Assembly (NCBI GenBank): GCA_905250885.1
Contig: CAJNOQ010003194.1
Span: 1 to 21,070 of the forward strand
Source of the DNA: Didymodactylos carnosus
Lineage: Eukaryota > Rotifera > Eurotatoria > Philodinida > Philodinidae
Reading direction: 5' to 3'
DNA length: 21,070 nt
In this document: one piece after another, positions 1 to 8,129 of the stretch
Position numbering within the stretch: position 1 is the first letter of the stretch
How the letters are laid out: each line of letters starts with the position of its first letter
Made by a program: the position numbers and the translations under genes
Notes under the pieces: model-generated
The model's input: the letters and a program-made list of their open reading frames with translations, nothing else
Told to the model about the DNA's origin: nothing
Database searches by the model: none

Positions 1-2
1 TA

Positions 3-1300
3 GAAGAAAATAGTATACATATTCTGGTCCGTTCTTGCACGTAGATTCCAAATCTGTGGTCCGTTTTTTGGTGCAAAGTCTACTTTTCGAGAGATGAGCG
101 AAAAACTGGTTTTGCGTGGAAATTACTGCTTTTTCTCCACTTTCCCCATACATCAGTGGCACTGAAAATGACTTCTGAAATTCGAAAATACTAACAAGAA
201 TAAAATTCATGAGAGAATTAATTTATTCTACTTTTTCATACTTGGTGTAAATTGGAAAGAATAATGACCTCTTCTTCCATTGACACTCATATTCACATTC
301 ACTCACTCCATTCATATTATATCACTTCTATTGTTCATTTCTCGAGTCCGTCACATTCTGCCTCTCTCTCTCTCTTATTGTTCGCTGCATATCCTTCTTC
401 TTTAAGTGAATTGTTCTGTATGTGTTCAATATCTCTCTCTGATTGTTCATATTTCTGTCACTCTCCTTTTGACTCCTGCACTATATATATATATCCATTG
501 TAGCGCATTTATGTTTCAGTCTATTTACAAATAAACTCAATAAAGGTATATAAACAGAAGTCATAGCAGATCAGGCTTATTTTTTTGGGGGCGGTGTGAA
601 GAAAAACAGCATACATATTCTGATTCCTTTTTGCATGCAGATTCCAATCTGATGTTTGTTTTCCGGTGGAACGTCTAGTTTTTGAAAAAGAAAAAAAAAC
701 CCTTTTTACTTTGAAATTAGATATTTTTCTCCTTCTCCTTTTCTCTCTCTCGTTCTCTTTCTTTCTGTTCGTTTCACCATGTTCATGTTGAACGGAGAGA
801 ACGGGAAAGAGAATATACACCTATATCTTCTATAGCTATTTTCTTCAAACATTGACACAGAAAACAAGTTTCGTAACTATAAACGAAAGCAAATTGCTTT
901 CAGAACAATACAAGCATAAATGTTCCCATTGCACAGCTTCACATATGGCCAAATTTGGGAAATACTGAGCGCTTGATCCGGCGAGGGATGCCAGAACATT
1001 GAATCAACAACACCAGGAAATTGGAAAATCGAAATCGGGCTTTGGATATCAGCACGAACCTCTTTTCCGTAGAAAAGTACAGCACGGAAATATACCCATC
1101 ACAGATTTATTGATTTGTTATTATACTAAGCATTATCGAGTCTATTATACTTGCGTCCGGTTTGGAAGAAACCGGTATATGTATTCTGATTCAGTTTCTT
1201 ACGTAGATTCTAAATTCGGTGTCTGTTTTTAGGTGCAAAGTCTAGTTTTCGAGAAATAGAGGAAAAACTGGTTTAATGTGAAAATTAACGCCTTTTATTG
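3..1300 (+). repeat. Three spaced direct repeat copies
   Basis: Three related segments start near 3, 598 and 1165, about 595 and 567 bases apart. Each begins with GAAGAAA, then a TATACATATTCTG-like stretch, GTAGATTC, GGTGCAAAGTCTA and TTTTCGAGA, and ends near a GAAAAACTGGTTT block (best kept in copies 1 and 3, eroded in copy 2). Copies 2 and 3 also share a downstream part, with AAGAATATMCAYCTATA near 815 and 1385 followed by GTTCTTCAAA-like sequence. This suggests a diverged tandem array with a period of about 580 bases, or repeated insertion of one element. No coding potential is supported. Confidence 0.6.
250..500. repeat. Pyrimidine-rich low-complexity stretch
   Basis: The stretch is dominated by TC, TTC and CATT runs, including CTCTCTCTCTCT near 362 and a short TA microsatellite near 484. 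An 83-codon open frame here has composition-driven residues (many Ser, His, Leu) and no ATG at its beginning, so I do not call a gene. Confidence 0.5.
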
Positions 1301-1958
1301 CTTTCTCTTTTTTTTCGTTCTGAATACATGTTTTTCTTTCTTTTTTTGTATTTTATCCTAGTAAACGAACAGAAGGAGAAAAAGAATATCCATCTATAGC
1401 TTGTATCGAGCACTGCTGTTATTCAATATAGTTCTTCAAAATTGAACAGATCTAAAATATCAATTTTATTGAATCGGACAGAAAAAAGGAAGACTAATAA
1501 TAAGAACTGCTACAATTACCTGTATAAAAATCATTTTTATGCTCTTGCAGAGTACAAAAAGTAGATTGTTGACTCTTTTCGTAGTAGCCAACGTCGTTAC
1601 ATCAGCAGCTTGAACCGAAGAAAAGGTCTGAGCAGAATAGCATGATTTTTAAAAATGATGCATGCCTGCCTTCCCAATTGTGATATATTTCTTATATATC
1701 CGCAAATGAATATGCGTTAGAATTAAATAAGAAAAGAAATCCTACATGTTCATCGAAATGTCTATTCATTTTATGGGAAAGATAATCCGACATTCTGACA
1801 CACCAGGAATAACTAGAATCGTACACGTTGAGAATTAGATGAAGAATTGAAATTAATCGCTGTAAATTTGTTCTTCTCGTAAAGTACAATACTCGAAACT
1901 TTTATATGATTCAATTTACTTTATCAAGATATTGAGTAAGGTCTTACTGGATATGTCT
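1301..1958. other. Intergenic, no gene seen
   Basis: This AT-rich stretch has only short open frames with no recognisable protein signature. It holds the downstream part of the third direct repeat (to about 1445), poly-T runs near 1310-1350, and otherwise nothing I can interpret. Confidence 0.4.
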
Positions 1959-2013
1959 GCGGAAATGTCCGTTATTATTATTAACGGTTAATAATAATGA
2001 CGGACATTTCCGC
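1959..2013. repeat. Near-perfect 55-bp palindrome
   Basis: The left arm at 1959-1985 and the right arm at 1987-2013 are reverse complements over 27 bases with one mismatch, separated by a single base. The outer part reads GCGGAAATGTCCG and the inner part is a TTA/TAA run. It would extrude as a cruciform or fold as an almost loopless hairpin. It could be a very short fold-back element or a relic of an inverted insertion. No target-site duplication is evident. Confidence 0.8.
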
Positions 2014-2062
2014 CGTTACACCTCACATACTTACAAATTTTTACTACGTATTTGTCACAGGG

Positions 2063-2139
2063 AGCGGAAAAATTTCGGTGTGACCGAAGCGACAGACGAA
2101 AAATCTGTTGCCTCTCCCGAATCATGGACGGGTTCCGCT
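2063..2139 (+). other. 77-nt cloverleaf-forming sequence (tRNA-like shape)
   Basis: A 7-bp outer stem pairs AGCGGAA (2063-2069) with TTCCGCT (2133-2139). It encloses three hairpins: TTCGGT/ACCGAA (2074-2079 with 2083-2088), an 8-bp stem GCGACAGA/TCTGTTGC with a 7-nt loop (2089-2111), and a 17-nt arm with CCCG/CGGG (2116-2132) abutting the outer stem. Size and layout match a tRNA cloverleaf. The conserved identity bases are missing: the second loop is CGAAAAA, with no T before the would-be anticodon, and the third loop lacks TTC. It may be a decayed tRNA-derived sequence, another structured RNA, or chance. Confidence 0.45.
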
Positions 2140-2327
2140 AATATCTCTGTTCAAAACCATGAAACACTAACCTATTCAATTTTGAATTTCTGAAATATAT
2201 AATGTAACAATCTAAGATATGAATCATTCAATGCACATCATACAACAAGTAATAAACGGAATAAAGCAGACATAAAAGTTACCACAAAACACACGTAGAA
2301 ATGCTAGAAAAGCCTAGTAGAGCAAAC
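2140..2327. other. 3' flank of the minus-strand receptor gene
   Basis: This lies downstream of the PGRP-encoding end of the minus-strand gene. No open frame of note is present and no canonical AATAAA is seen on the minus strand in this stretch. Confidence 0.35.
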
Positions 2328-2357
2328 TGATTATTTTTTTCGGCTAAAAAATAATCA
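2328..2357 (-). other. A/T hairpin just after a stop codon
   Basis: TGATTATTTTTT (2328-2339) and AAAAAATAATCA (2346-2357) are exact reverse complements of 12 bases around a 6-base loop. On the minus strand the hairpin starts two bases after the stop codon (2360-2362) of the PGRP-containing gene, so it would lie at the start of the 3' UTR. A role in 3' end formation or RNA stability is only a guess. Confidence 0.55.
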
Positions 2358-2359
2358 AA

Positions 2360-3226
2360 CTATTCAACTTTTTTTAGAGTTTTAGCGATTGTGTCGTTGT
2401 CAGATGGCCGTTGTTGGCAAATATATGGTGTTTGAGTATCATTTTTAAAATAATTCAAATAAAATGCATAAATATTTGGAAAGTAATAATGTCCTACGAG
2501 TGTATAATTTTGTTCAATGAATTTATTTTTTGTACCGCATTCCATTAATGATTTAAATGCATTCAGAGATTTCGTACTTGTATAATCACGAGCAATAGCA
2601 ACACCTGAACAAATGGGACAAAAAACTGAAATTAGTCGATTAAAGTGTAAACAATATATATTTTTGTGAAATTTTAGCTTTCTGAATTTCCGAGTGAAAG
2701 CGAATGTAGGAAGAAATTATAGAAAAAATTTAATTCCTTTCTCGCCGATACTCTATGAAACGTAGAAAAAGTAAATTTACTAGCTAGTATCAACCTTCTA
2801 TGGGAGTATCGGTTAGAGGGTTTTTGTCTTAGCTCAGAAATATATGTTTGGGAGCAGTTTCACATTTTAGCCGAAAGCGCTATGCCTCACAAGCTTTTTA
2901 CTTACCTAATGATCGAGTATTATATGTAACACAATGTGCTCCTACACTTTTCCATCCTCTCCCAGTATAAATTTGTTGTTGACTACTGTTATCATTTTCG
3001 TCACCACCACATATAATGAAATTATGTGCAATATCAGCATAACCATTTATATCCATATTCCATCTTTGAAGTTCATTTATATATTGTGTACAATCTTGTT
3101 GTGTCATACTTCTATTATAACCAGTTAATTCATGCACGACAATGTATGAAACTGGCACTGGTAAATCATCACGGGCTGTTGATTTAGTTGCATTCCATGC
3201 ATTTCGATTTAAAATACTTGAACAGT
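2360..3226 (-). CDS. PGRP (amidase_2 fold) ectodomain, two exons
   Basis: Exons 2906-3226 and 2604-2360 encode residues 459-646. PGRP landmarks in order: CSSILNRNAW at the N-terminus, PVSYIVVHELTG, QRWNMDINGYADIAHNF, IYTGRGWKSVGAHCVTYN, SLGVAIARDY across the splice, and NYTLVGH. The domain is about 165 residues, normal for the family, which binds bacterial peptidoglycan. Of the zinc-amidase residues, H490 and H604 are kept. The tyrosine of DIGYNF is His (526) and the zinc cysteine eight residues after GH is Ala (612), so amidase activity is unlikely and a recognition role is favoured. The first cysteine of the usual CxT..C disulfide pair is absent. The ATG at 3255-3257 lies in the intron and is not the start. 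Confidence 0.82.
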
Positions 3227-5510
3227 CTACATAATACAGATAGTAGATCTGTAGCATTGTAAATGAAATGAATATAGAATGTTAATAGATTTCACTGATT
3301 TCTTTTCGTGAGGTTAAAACATGTAACTCCCTCTTCATGCAACCCCCTCTTCTGTAACACCCTCTTCAGATGCGATGGGTTGAAGGCCAAAACGAGAGAA
3401 AGCGGACAATGCCGTTTTAAAGAGCAACATCAGAAACGTATGGATATAATATTTTCATTTCACAAACTATAACCATATATGCATCGAGACGCCCTCAAAT
3501 TGTTTGAGACAACAACAAGAAATATGCGTCTAATAGACTCTTTTTGCTTACTTATTTGTTCTCTTCTCTACCGAAGCAGTAATAAAAAGAAATTTATGTT
3601 CTGGTAGAGAATCATCTGCTCTTTCTAATCAGTAAGTCAAAAATCAAGTAGATATTTGGGCTGAGGGCTTCGAGAGCTGTCAAACCATGTATTTCTATTT
3701 TAGTTTATTTTTAGACGAGAAAAAATGACCTGTATGTATCGAGTTTAAATTTTACCTTTTGGTGAAAGATATGGATCTTCGTCATAATTTTTTTTAATTA
3801 CAAATACAATTATTAGTGCTAACACTAAAGCCAAAACAATGATTGATAATAAACTTCCAACAAGAGCATAAAGACGTTTTCGCTTCTTAATTTGTTTTTC
3901 ATATTCTTCTGTCTTTCTAATGTCATTATCGGATGAAGTAAACGCTGAGTCGCCATCTAAAACACAAAACCAAACAAAAACACACACACTTTTAAACTTT
4001 GATGTAAAAAATGGAACGCTGTTTTTCCTTTTTTGCTTTTCTATGAACAAAAAACATCTTTTCGGAAGAAAAGTTTCGTAAACTTAAAAAGCTAATATAT
4101 CTTTGAGGCTAAGCTTCCTGGTCCGAAATTCTGGTTCCACCACTAAACACAACCATAATTGATTTCTAATTCTCAGAGCAGAATAAAAAAGACGTATAGA
4201 AAGATTCTCTATTTCGTCGTTTCAGGTGAAAATATTTGCCTTTCCTTGAAAAATGAACTTTTTACAGGTTTTTTGGTTAAAAATCGCAAAAAGAAGTTAG
4301 GATAAACGTTTTTCAAAGTCTCTTTACTGCTGTTACCTGGATCTTCACATTCTTCTAATTCAATTTCAACTGAAATTCGTGCTTGTGGATTATCAATATA
4401 ATTTCGTTTAATATTCACAACTTTAAAAACAGTAAATGGTAGAATAAGAATTTCTTTTTCAGCTGGTCTCATTGACAATTCTTGTACATCGATAGCTGTT
4501 GAATTTTGTACTATTGTATATTGACATAAACATGAAAATTGTAATGGACGTTGATCAACAGTGTGTCGCATTTCCGACTGAGCACCTTCACCGGCAAACA
4601 TTTTTGCAACTTCATAATCAGTCGACGAAGATAAAAATGATTGATTTAATATATGTTGATTTAATTTATATGGATTCAAATCATTTTCTGTAATTCTCAT
4701 TCCTCGATAGCACACACCTTTATACTGATACTTGCCAATGTCTGGATGATATTTTAATAGAGTAACAATATGTACAAGACAATTCACTAAACGATAATTT
4801 GAACAAAAATCTTTGGTATGATCAAAATATTGCAAAATATATATAGCTAAATGTTTATTTAATATTCTATAAAAATAATCTGTTAATGTATAAGCTTTTA
4901 TGAAATATGTCAGATAATCTTTTTCGTCTATGGCTTTACGAAAATAATCTTCAATAACTTTAATTTGGTCTTCGGTAATTCGATCTTCAGGATTACTGAT
5001 AAAGGAAATGTTCTTTAAATATTCGTTTAAATAATAATGAATCACTTCTGCTAATAATTTGGAAATAATCGGATGATGATTATCGTATGTTCTATATAAA
5101 TGCATTGTTTGTAGAAATTCTCGACGTTTTTCAATTAAATCATGACCAGTGATTGACCATTGAATGTGGTCATAATCTGTTTCAGAATAAAATATTCGTT
5201 TATTAATTAATAATTGTTTTATATCATCAGTAGATGCTTCTTCATATGGTGTCAAATTATGTCTTAAATTTCTAACTGAAGACAATGCACCGTGATCTAA
5301 TAAAACCTGAACCAGTTCTTTATGACCATAATAACATGCGACATGCAGACATGTTGAACCCGTTGAATTTTGAATTGTGTTCAATACGTTAATATCATCG
5401 ATTACCGTAAGCAAATTTTGAAGTTTTTCAACTTGATTTTCTCGACATAAATCATAGAGTATATCAAGAGTTGATTCTTTATTGTTTGGTTCCGGTGCTG
5501 GTGCTATCAT
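2360..5510 (-). CDS. Predicted ankyrin-ART-membrane-PGRP receptor (4 exons)
   Basis: The proposed join is 5510-4337, 3956-3756, 3226-2906, 2604-2360. The exons are 1174, 201, 321 and 245 nt, together exactly 647 codons (646 residues plus TAG). All three introns (380, 529 and 301 bp) obey GT-AG and are phase 1: donors CAG|GTAACA, AAG|GTAAAA and TAG|GTAAGT; acceptors TTTTAG, ATGTAG and TTCAG. Predicted order: ankyrin region (about 15-105), arginine ADP-ribosyltransferase (about 125-390), basic cytosolic stretch KQIKKRKR (412-419), membrane helix (about 420-445), PGRP domain (about 460-625). The basic residues before the helix favour a type II topology, ART inside and PGRP outside. Each domain is clear. 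The fusion rests on splice sites and phase only; it could be two adjacent genes whose PGRP 5' exon I missed. Confidence 0.62.
2605..2905 (-). other. Intron 3 of the receptor gene with internal hairpin
   Basis: This 301-bp intron splits a glycine codon in the PGRP motif SLGVA. It has a consensus GTAAGT donor (2905-2900) and a TTTGTTCAG acceptor (to 2605). Inside, CCGATACTC (2745-2753) and GAGTATCGG (2804-2812) are exact 9-bp inverted repeats, and the intervening 50 bases include the self-complementary GTAAATTTAC. Confidence 0.75.
3227..3755 (-). other. Intron 2 of the receptor gene
   Basis: This 529-bp intron joins the membrane exon to the PGRP exon, with donor AAG|GTAAAA at 3755 and acceptor TATTATGTAG ending at 3227. 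Joining gives an Asp codon and the frame SPK-D-CSS. It contains an in-series repeat CCCTCTTC at about 3332-3367, and no gene that I can support. Confidence 0.65.
3756..3956 (-). CDS. Membrane-anchor exon (phase 1 to phase 1)
   Basis: This 201-nt exon encodes residues 392-458 of the proposed protein. An acidic and Ser-rich start is followed by the basic KQIKKRKR, a hydrophobic helix of about 26 residues (LYALVGSLLSIIVLALVLAL and on), then KKNYDEDPYLSPK. The acceptor follows a long G/T-rich tract ending TTTTAG at 3957. The open frame runs upstream to 4050 but has no ATG there (its first codon is TTG), so the exon needs an upstream exon ending with one codon base. Exon 1 supplies exactly that at 4337. 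The donor GTAAAA lies at 3755-3750. The helix flanks suggest N-terminus in the cytosol and C-terminus outside. Confidence 0.7.
3957..4336 (-). other. Proposed intron 1, possible retained intron
   Basis: This 380-bp interval runs from CAG|GTAACA (donor at 4336-4335) to a G/T-rich acceptor ending at 3957. Splicing gives EECEDP-D-GDSAF. Without splicing the frame continues 42 residues to the TAG at 4209. It thus separates a membrane-receptor isoform from a soluble ART isoform. No independent start exon for the downstream part is obvious inside it. Confidence 0.55.
4209..5510 (-). CDS. Ankyrin-repeat arginine ADP-ribosyltransferase (exon 1, or stand-alone)
   Basis: The ATG at 5508-5510 opens a 433-codon frame ending in TAG at 4209-4211. 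Residues about 15-105 resemble ankyrin repeats (TCLHVACYYGHKELVQVLLDHGA). Residues about 125-390 form an ART domain with the R-S-E triad: R269 in CYRGM, the serines of SFLSSSTD (294-296), and the ExE turn E351-K-E353 in AEKEILILP. ExE marks arginine-specific transfer of ADP-ribose from NAD to protein. No signal peptide is visible, so the product or domain is cytosolic. Only residues 1-391 belong to the spliced exon if the donor at 4336 is used; the last 42 residues would be intron read-through. A CTTTTTTTTTAAAATAG acceptor-like motif ends at 5528, 18 bases before the ATG, suggesting a cis or spliced-leader acceptor. Confidence 0.88.
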   Translation of the reverse strand: MIAPAPEPNNKESTLDILYDLCRENQVEKLQNLLTVIDDINVLNTIQNSTGSTCLHVACYYGHKELVQVLLDHGALSSVRNLRHNLTPYEEASTDDIKQLLINKRIFYSETDYDHIQWSITGHDLIEKRREFLQTMHLYRTYDNHHPIISKLLAEVIHYYLNEYLKNISFISNPEDRITEDQIKVIEDYFRKAIDEKDYLTYFIKAYTLTDYFYRILNKHLAIYILQYFDHTKDFCSNYRLVNCLVHIVTLLKYHPDIGKYQYKGVCYRGMRITENDLNPYKLNQHILNQSFLSSSTDYEVAKMFAGEGAQSEMRHTVDQRPLQFSCLCQYTIVQNSTAIDVQELSMRPAEKEILILPFTVFKVVNIKRNYIDNPQARISVEIELEECEDPGNSSKETLKNVYPNFFLRFLTKKPVKSSFFKERQIFSPETTK

Positions 5511-6183
5511 TCAAAATTATTTTGAGTCTATTTTAAAAAAAAGAATTTAACTTCCGTATGTTGTAACTTTATTGAAAAAAGAACAACAACAGATTGTCTT
5601 GCAGGTTGTAATATTGACAGGACTTTTGAAATAATCGAACATATATTTTTATTTGATTCTATTTTGTATTTCGTAGACTATTATTTTACTTATTTTATTT
5701 TATTACTTATATTTATTAATTTATTTACTATTACTTTTATTATTTTATTTTATTTTCAAAACTTGAAAATGTGTTGACGAACGATTGGTTTGACTCAAAG
5801 ACTCTACAGTGTTAAAATAAAGAAACAGCTTACGAAATACAAATGAACAATCAGGCTGCAAACAAAAATACATGTTCGATAACGACCTATTATGCCAAAA
5901 GTTTAATGATTTTGTTTTTCCATTTTTCTCTTTTGCTCATGAATTTTTATGAAAAACGATGTTAAAAAGAATAATATACGTCAGAAAAAAAAGATAACGA
6001 TTTATTTATTCCAGTTCACTGTTGTGTTATTGTCTTAATGTTGTAGAAAACTCAAGTTTTTCTTCCCGTTTTTTGTTTTGTTTTATTACACACATGTTTA
6101 TCAGTTGTAATATTTGCACAAATATTTATAGAACAAAAGAAAGGAATAAATAATAACTGTCATTGAATTTTTGCTGTATTTCA
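5511..6183. other. AT-rich 5' flank of the receptor gene
   Basis: No gene is seen. A very T/A-rich low-complexity tract (TATTT, ATTTA and TTTTA runs) fills about 5641-5757. Any promoter of the minus-strand gene would be here, but I cannot point to a definite element. Confidence 0.45.
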
Positions 6184-6405
6184 ATGTCACCGCTGTGGGA
6201 TAAAGGAGTGGACTCCACAACAGACAAAATCGGTCCCCTCTCAGATAAATTTTATATTCACGGATCGGACGTAGTTTTTGTTGAAATTGTGACGGAGTAC
6301 CCTAATATCAAAAATAGTCTTTGGCATCTCGATAAACCGCTCAGTTTAGGTCAGTGGGATAACAAAGCTTTAGTGATCGTATTCGATAAAAATTTTCTCC
6401 TCTAG
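6184..6405 (+). other. Unrecognised 73-codon ORF, doubtful
   Basis: An ATG at 6184 opens a 73-codon frame ending in TAG, beginning MSPLWDKGVDSTTDK. I recognise no domain, membrane helix or signal peptide. Base composition is a little more GC-rich than its flanks. It may be a degraded exon or repeat DNA. A 7-bp inverted repeat AGAGGAC/GTCCTCT (6441-6447 and 6472-6478) follows. Confidence 0.15.
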
Positions 6406-6963
6406 TTTTCCGAAAACTACAAGTAGCGAAATCGAGGGGGAGAGGACGAGATTCGCTCAGGTCAGAGAATGGTCCTCTTTTCGACAGAATGACTTTTGAT
6501 CTTTTCCAAATGTGCGTAAATTGTCCTTAGGACAGGTGGTCGTTAAATAAAGCAGAAAATAAAGCAAAATAAGCATTCGGAAGCTTTTTCAAAAGCAGAT
6601 TTCATAAGCCGTACTTATTACATGACTGCTTCGTGTTTAATCTTTAAACTTCGCAATCTCCTCAACTCCAGTTGACCTCAGTTTCGCTGTCTTGATTTTC
6701 CACTTTTCTTCAATCATTTTAAACAAAGTTAAGGAGTAGTCCGCACAAGACTTGAAATCCGTCCACTAAACTATTATTATTTTATTCCCTCAATGTATCC
6801 AGAGCTCATGAAAGTTATCTTATTCGGTGCTTCTGACTTTATGGGACAATTCCGACTGGACGTATACAATTAAATCTACCCGCCGATAAACACTATCAGC
6901 ATACGGTAAAATCAATATTTCTCTACAACTGTCCAGTATTTAGCCTCGTGTAATACACCGTTT
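6406..6963. other. Intergenic, no gene seen
   Basis: Only short shadow frames are present. Nothing is recognisable beyond the small inverted repeat near 6441-6478. Confidence 0.35.
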
Positions 6964-8025
6964 GATGTGTCTTGAAACGCTCTACAAGATGTGTTAATAG
7001 AAACTTTAACACCTTTCTCCATGAAAATAAAGGCATCGCTATGTCTCCACAAATGTCGGTCACTTTTCTCCATGAAAATAAACATAATTCCTAATCACTC
7101 ACACACTACTCGATGCCCCTTGAATATCTCTACCATATGTGTTAATAGGCACCTTAACGAAGCCCGGTAGCAGCTGTTGTGAATCAAATACTAATTTTTT
7201 TCCACAGGTCGCCGCTATGTCTCCACAAGTGCCGGTCACTTTTTCCATGAAAGTAAGCATAATCCCCGATCAATCATACACTATTCGATGCGTCTTGAAT
7301 AGCTCTTCCATATGCGTTAACAGGAATGTTTTTCCCGTGAGTTTTGCTGGTATATGACCCTGCGTAAATTGAATGTTGTTTGAAGAAAAACTGTCATAAA
7401 GAGCTCGGAGACGTACTCGCAAAGAATTTCTGGATTGAGCCTAAGGAGTTCGTTTTCTAAGGCTTTGGTTTTCCAGAGACCGTGATTTCAAGAGTTTTGA
7501 TGGAAGCAGTTTAGACAGCATCTCCGACCGGAAAGTCTTTCAACTATTTAAATCATTTTTCAGATTTGTTCTAGATATTACCATCGATGAGAAAATAAAG
7601 GTGATGAGCAATTTTTAGACCCACTGTAGGCTTCGGCGGCGCAGTGTTGTATACTCTAAAACCACTGCCAAGCTGTATTAAGTTTCCTATTAACACATAT
7701 TGTAGAGCGTTTGCGGGCGCATCGAATTATGTATGATCTTCACTTTGATAGAAAAAGCGAAACAAGATTTCCCTTGGCGTAGCCATAACTTATAGAATAA
7801 TCTAGTATTAAACACATGAAGCCGGCTGCCAGGTCCCTTAAGTTGACATGAACACATACTGTAGAGCTGTTCAAGACGCATCAAATGGTGTTTTATTTTC
7901 ATGGAGAAAACTGATCTGCAATTGTGGAGACATAGGGGCGACCTATGGAAAAAACTGGTATTTGATTCACAATAGCGGCAGTCAGGCTTCGTTAAATTTC
8001 CTATTAGCGTATCTGTAAAGTACAT
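6964..8025. repeat. Fold-back block with three subrepeats per arm
   Basis: The left side has three direct units starting at 6964, 7112 and 7287, each opening with a GATGYGTCTTGAA-like motif, then CTCTACMATATGTGTTAATAGG. Units 1 and 2 continue with a CTATGTCTCCACAA and CTCCATGAAAATAA-like block. The right side carries inverted counterparts: a GATGCG-type motif near 7723 and 7888 on the minus strand, and a third TACGCTAATAGGAAATTTAACGAAGCC unit near 8010-7975. The centre is about 7330-7660. The open frames here (7139-7357 plus, 7690-8097 minus) are translations of the repeat and share a LIGxLTKP stretch. Long arms made of short repeats recall foldback (FB-type) transposons. Confidence 0.65.
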
Positions 8026-8129
8026 TTTGACTGATTTGTGTTGAATATAATATTCGAATGCCTCTGAGGTAATGATTAGTGTTTTACTAAGGAACATTGA
8101 GCAGAATGAACGTGCTCGTTCGTAAACCG

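Noticed and set aside
2116-2128. 13-mer CCCGAATCATGGA shared by the cloverleaf (2116) and the 63-base block (18785)
   Set aside because: A few such matches are expected by chance in a window this long, and the flanks do not align.
3252-3257. ATG at 3255-3257 as the start of a stand-alone PGRP gene
   Set aside because: It lies upstream of a good acceptor at 3227. The residues it adds (LQIYYLYYV) are not PGRP-like, and the upstream membrane exon joins in phase.
3954-3956. ATG immediately after the acceptor at 3957 as a translation start
   Set aside because: Its frame differs from the membrane-helix frame and meets a stop after about 43 codons.
3957-4050. Start of the membrane-helix protein at 4050
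   Set aside because: The first codon there is TTG, and a strong G/T-rich acceptor precedes 3956, so this part is intron.
7139-8097. Two ORFs (plus 7139-7357, minus 7690-8097) sharing peptide motifs
   Set aside because: They share motifs only because they read inverted copies of the same DNA repeat.
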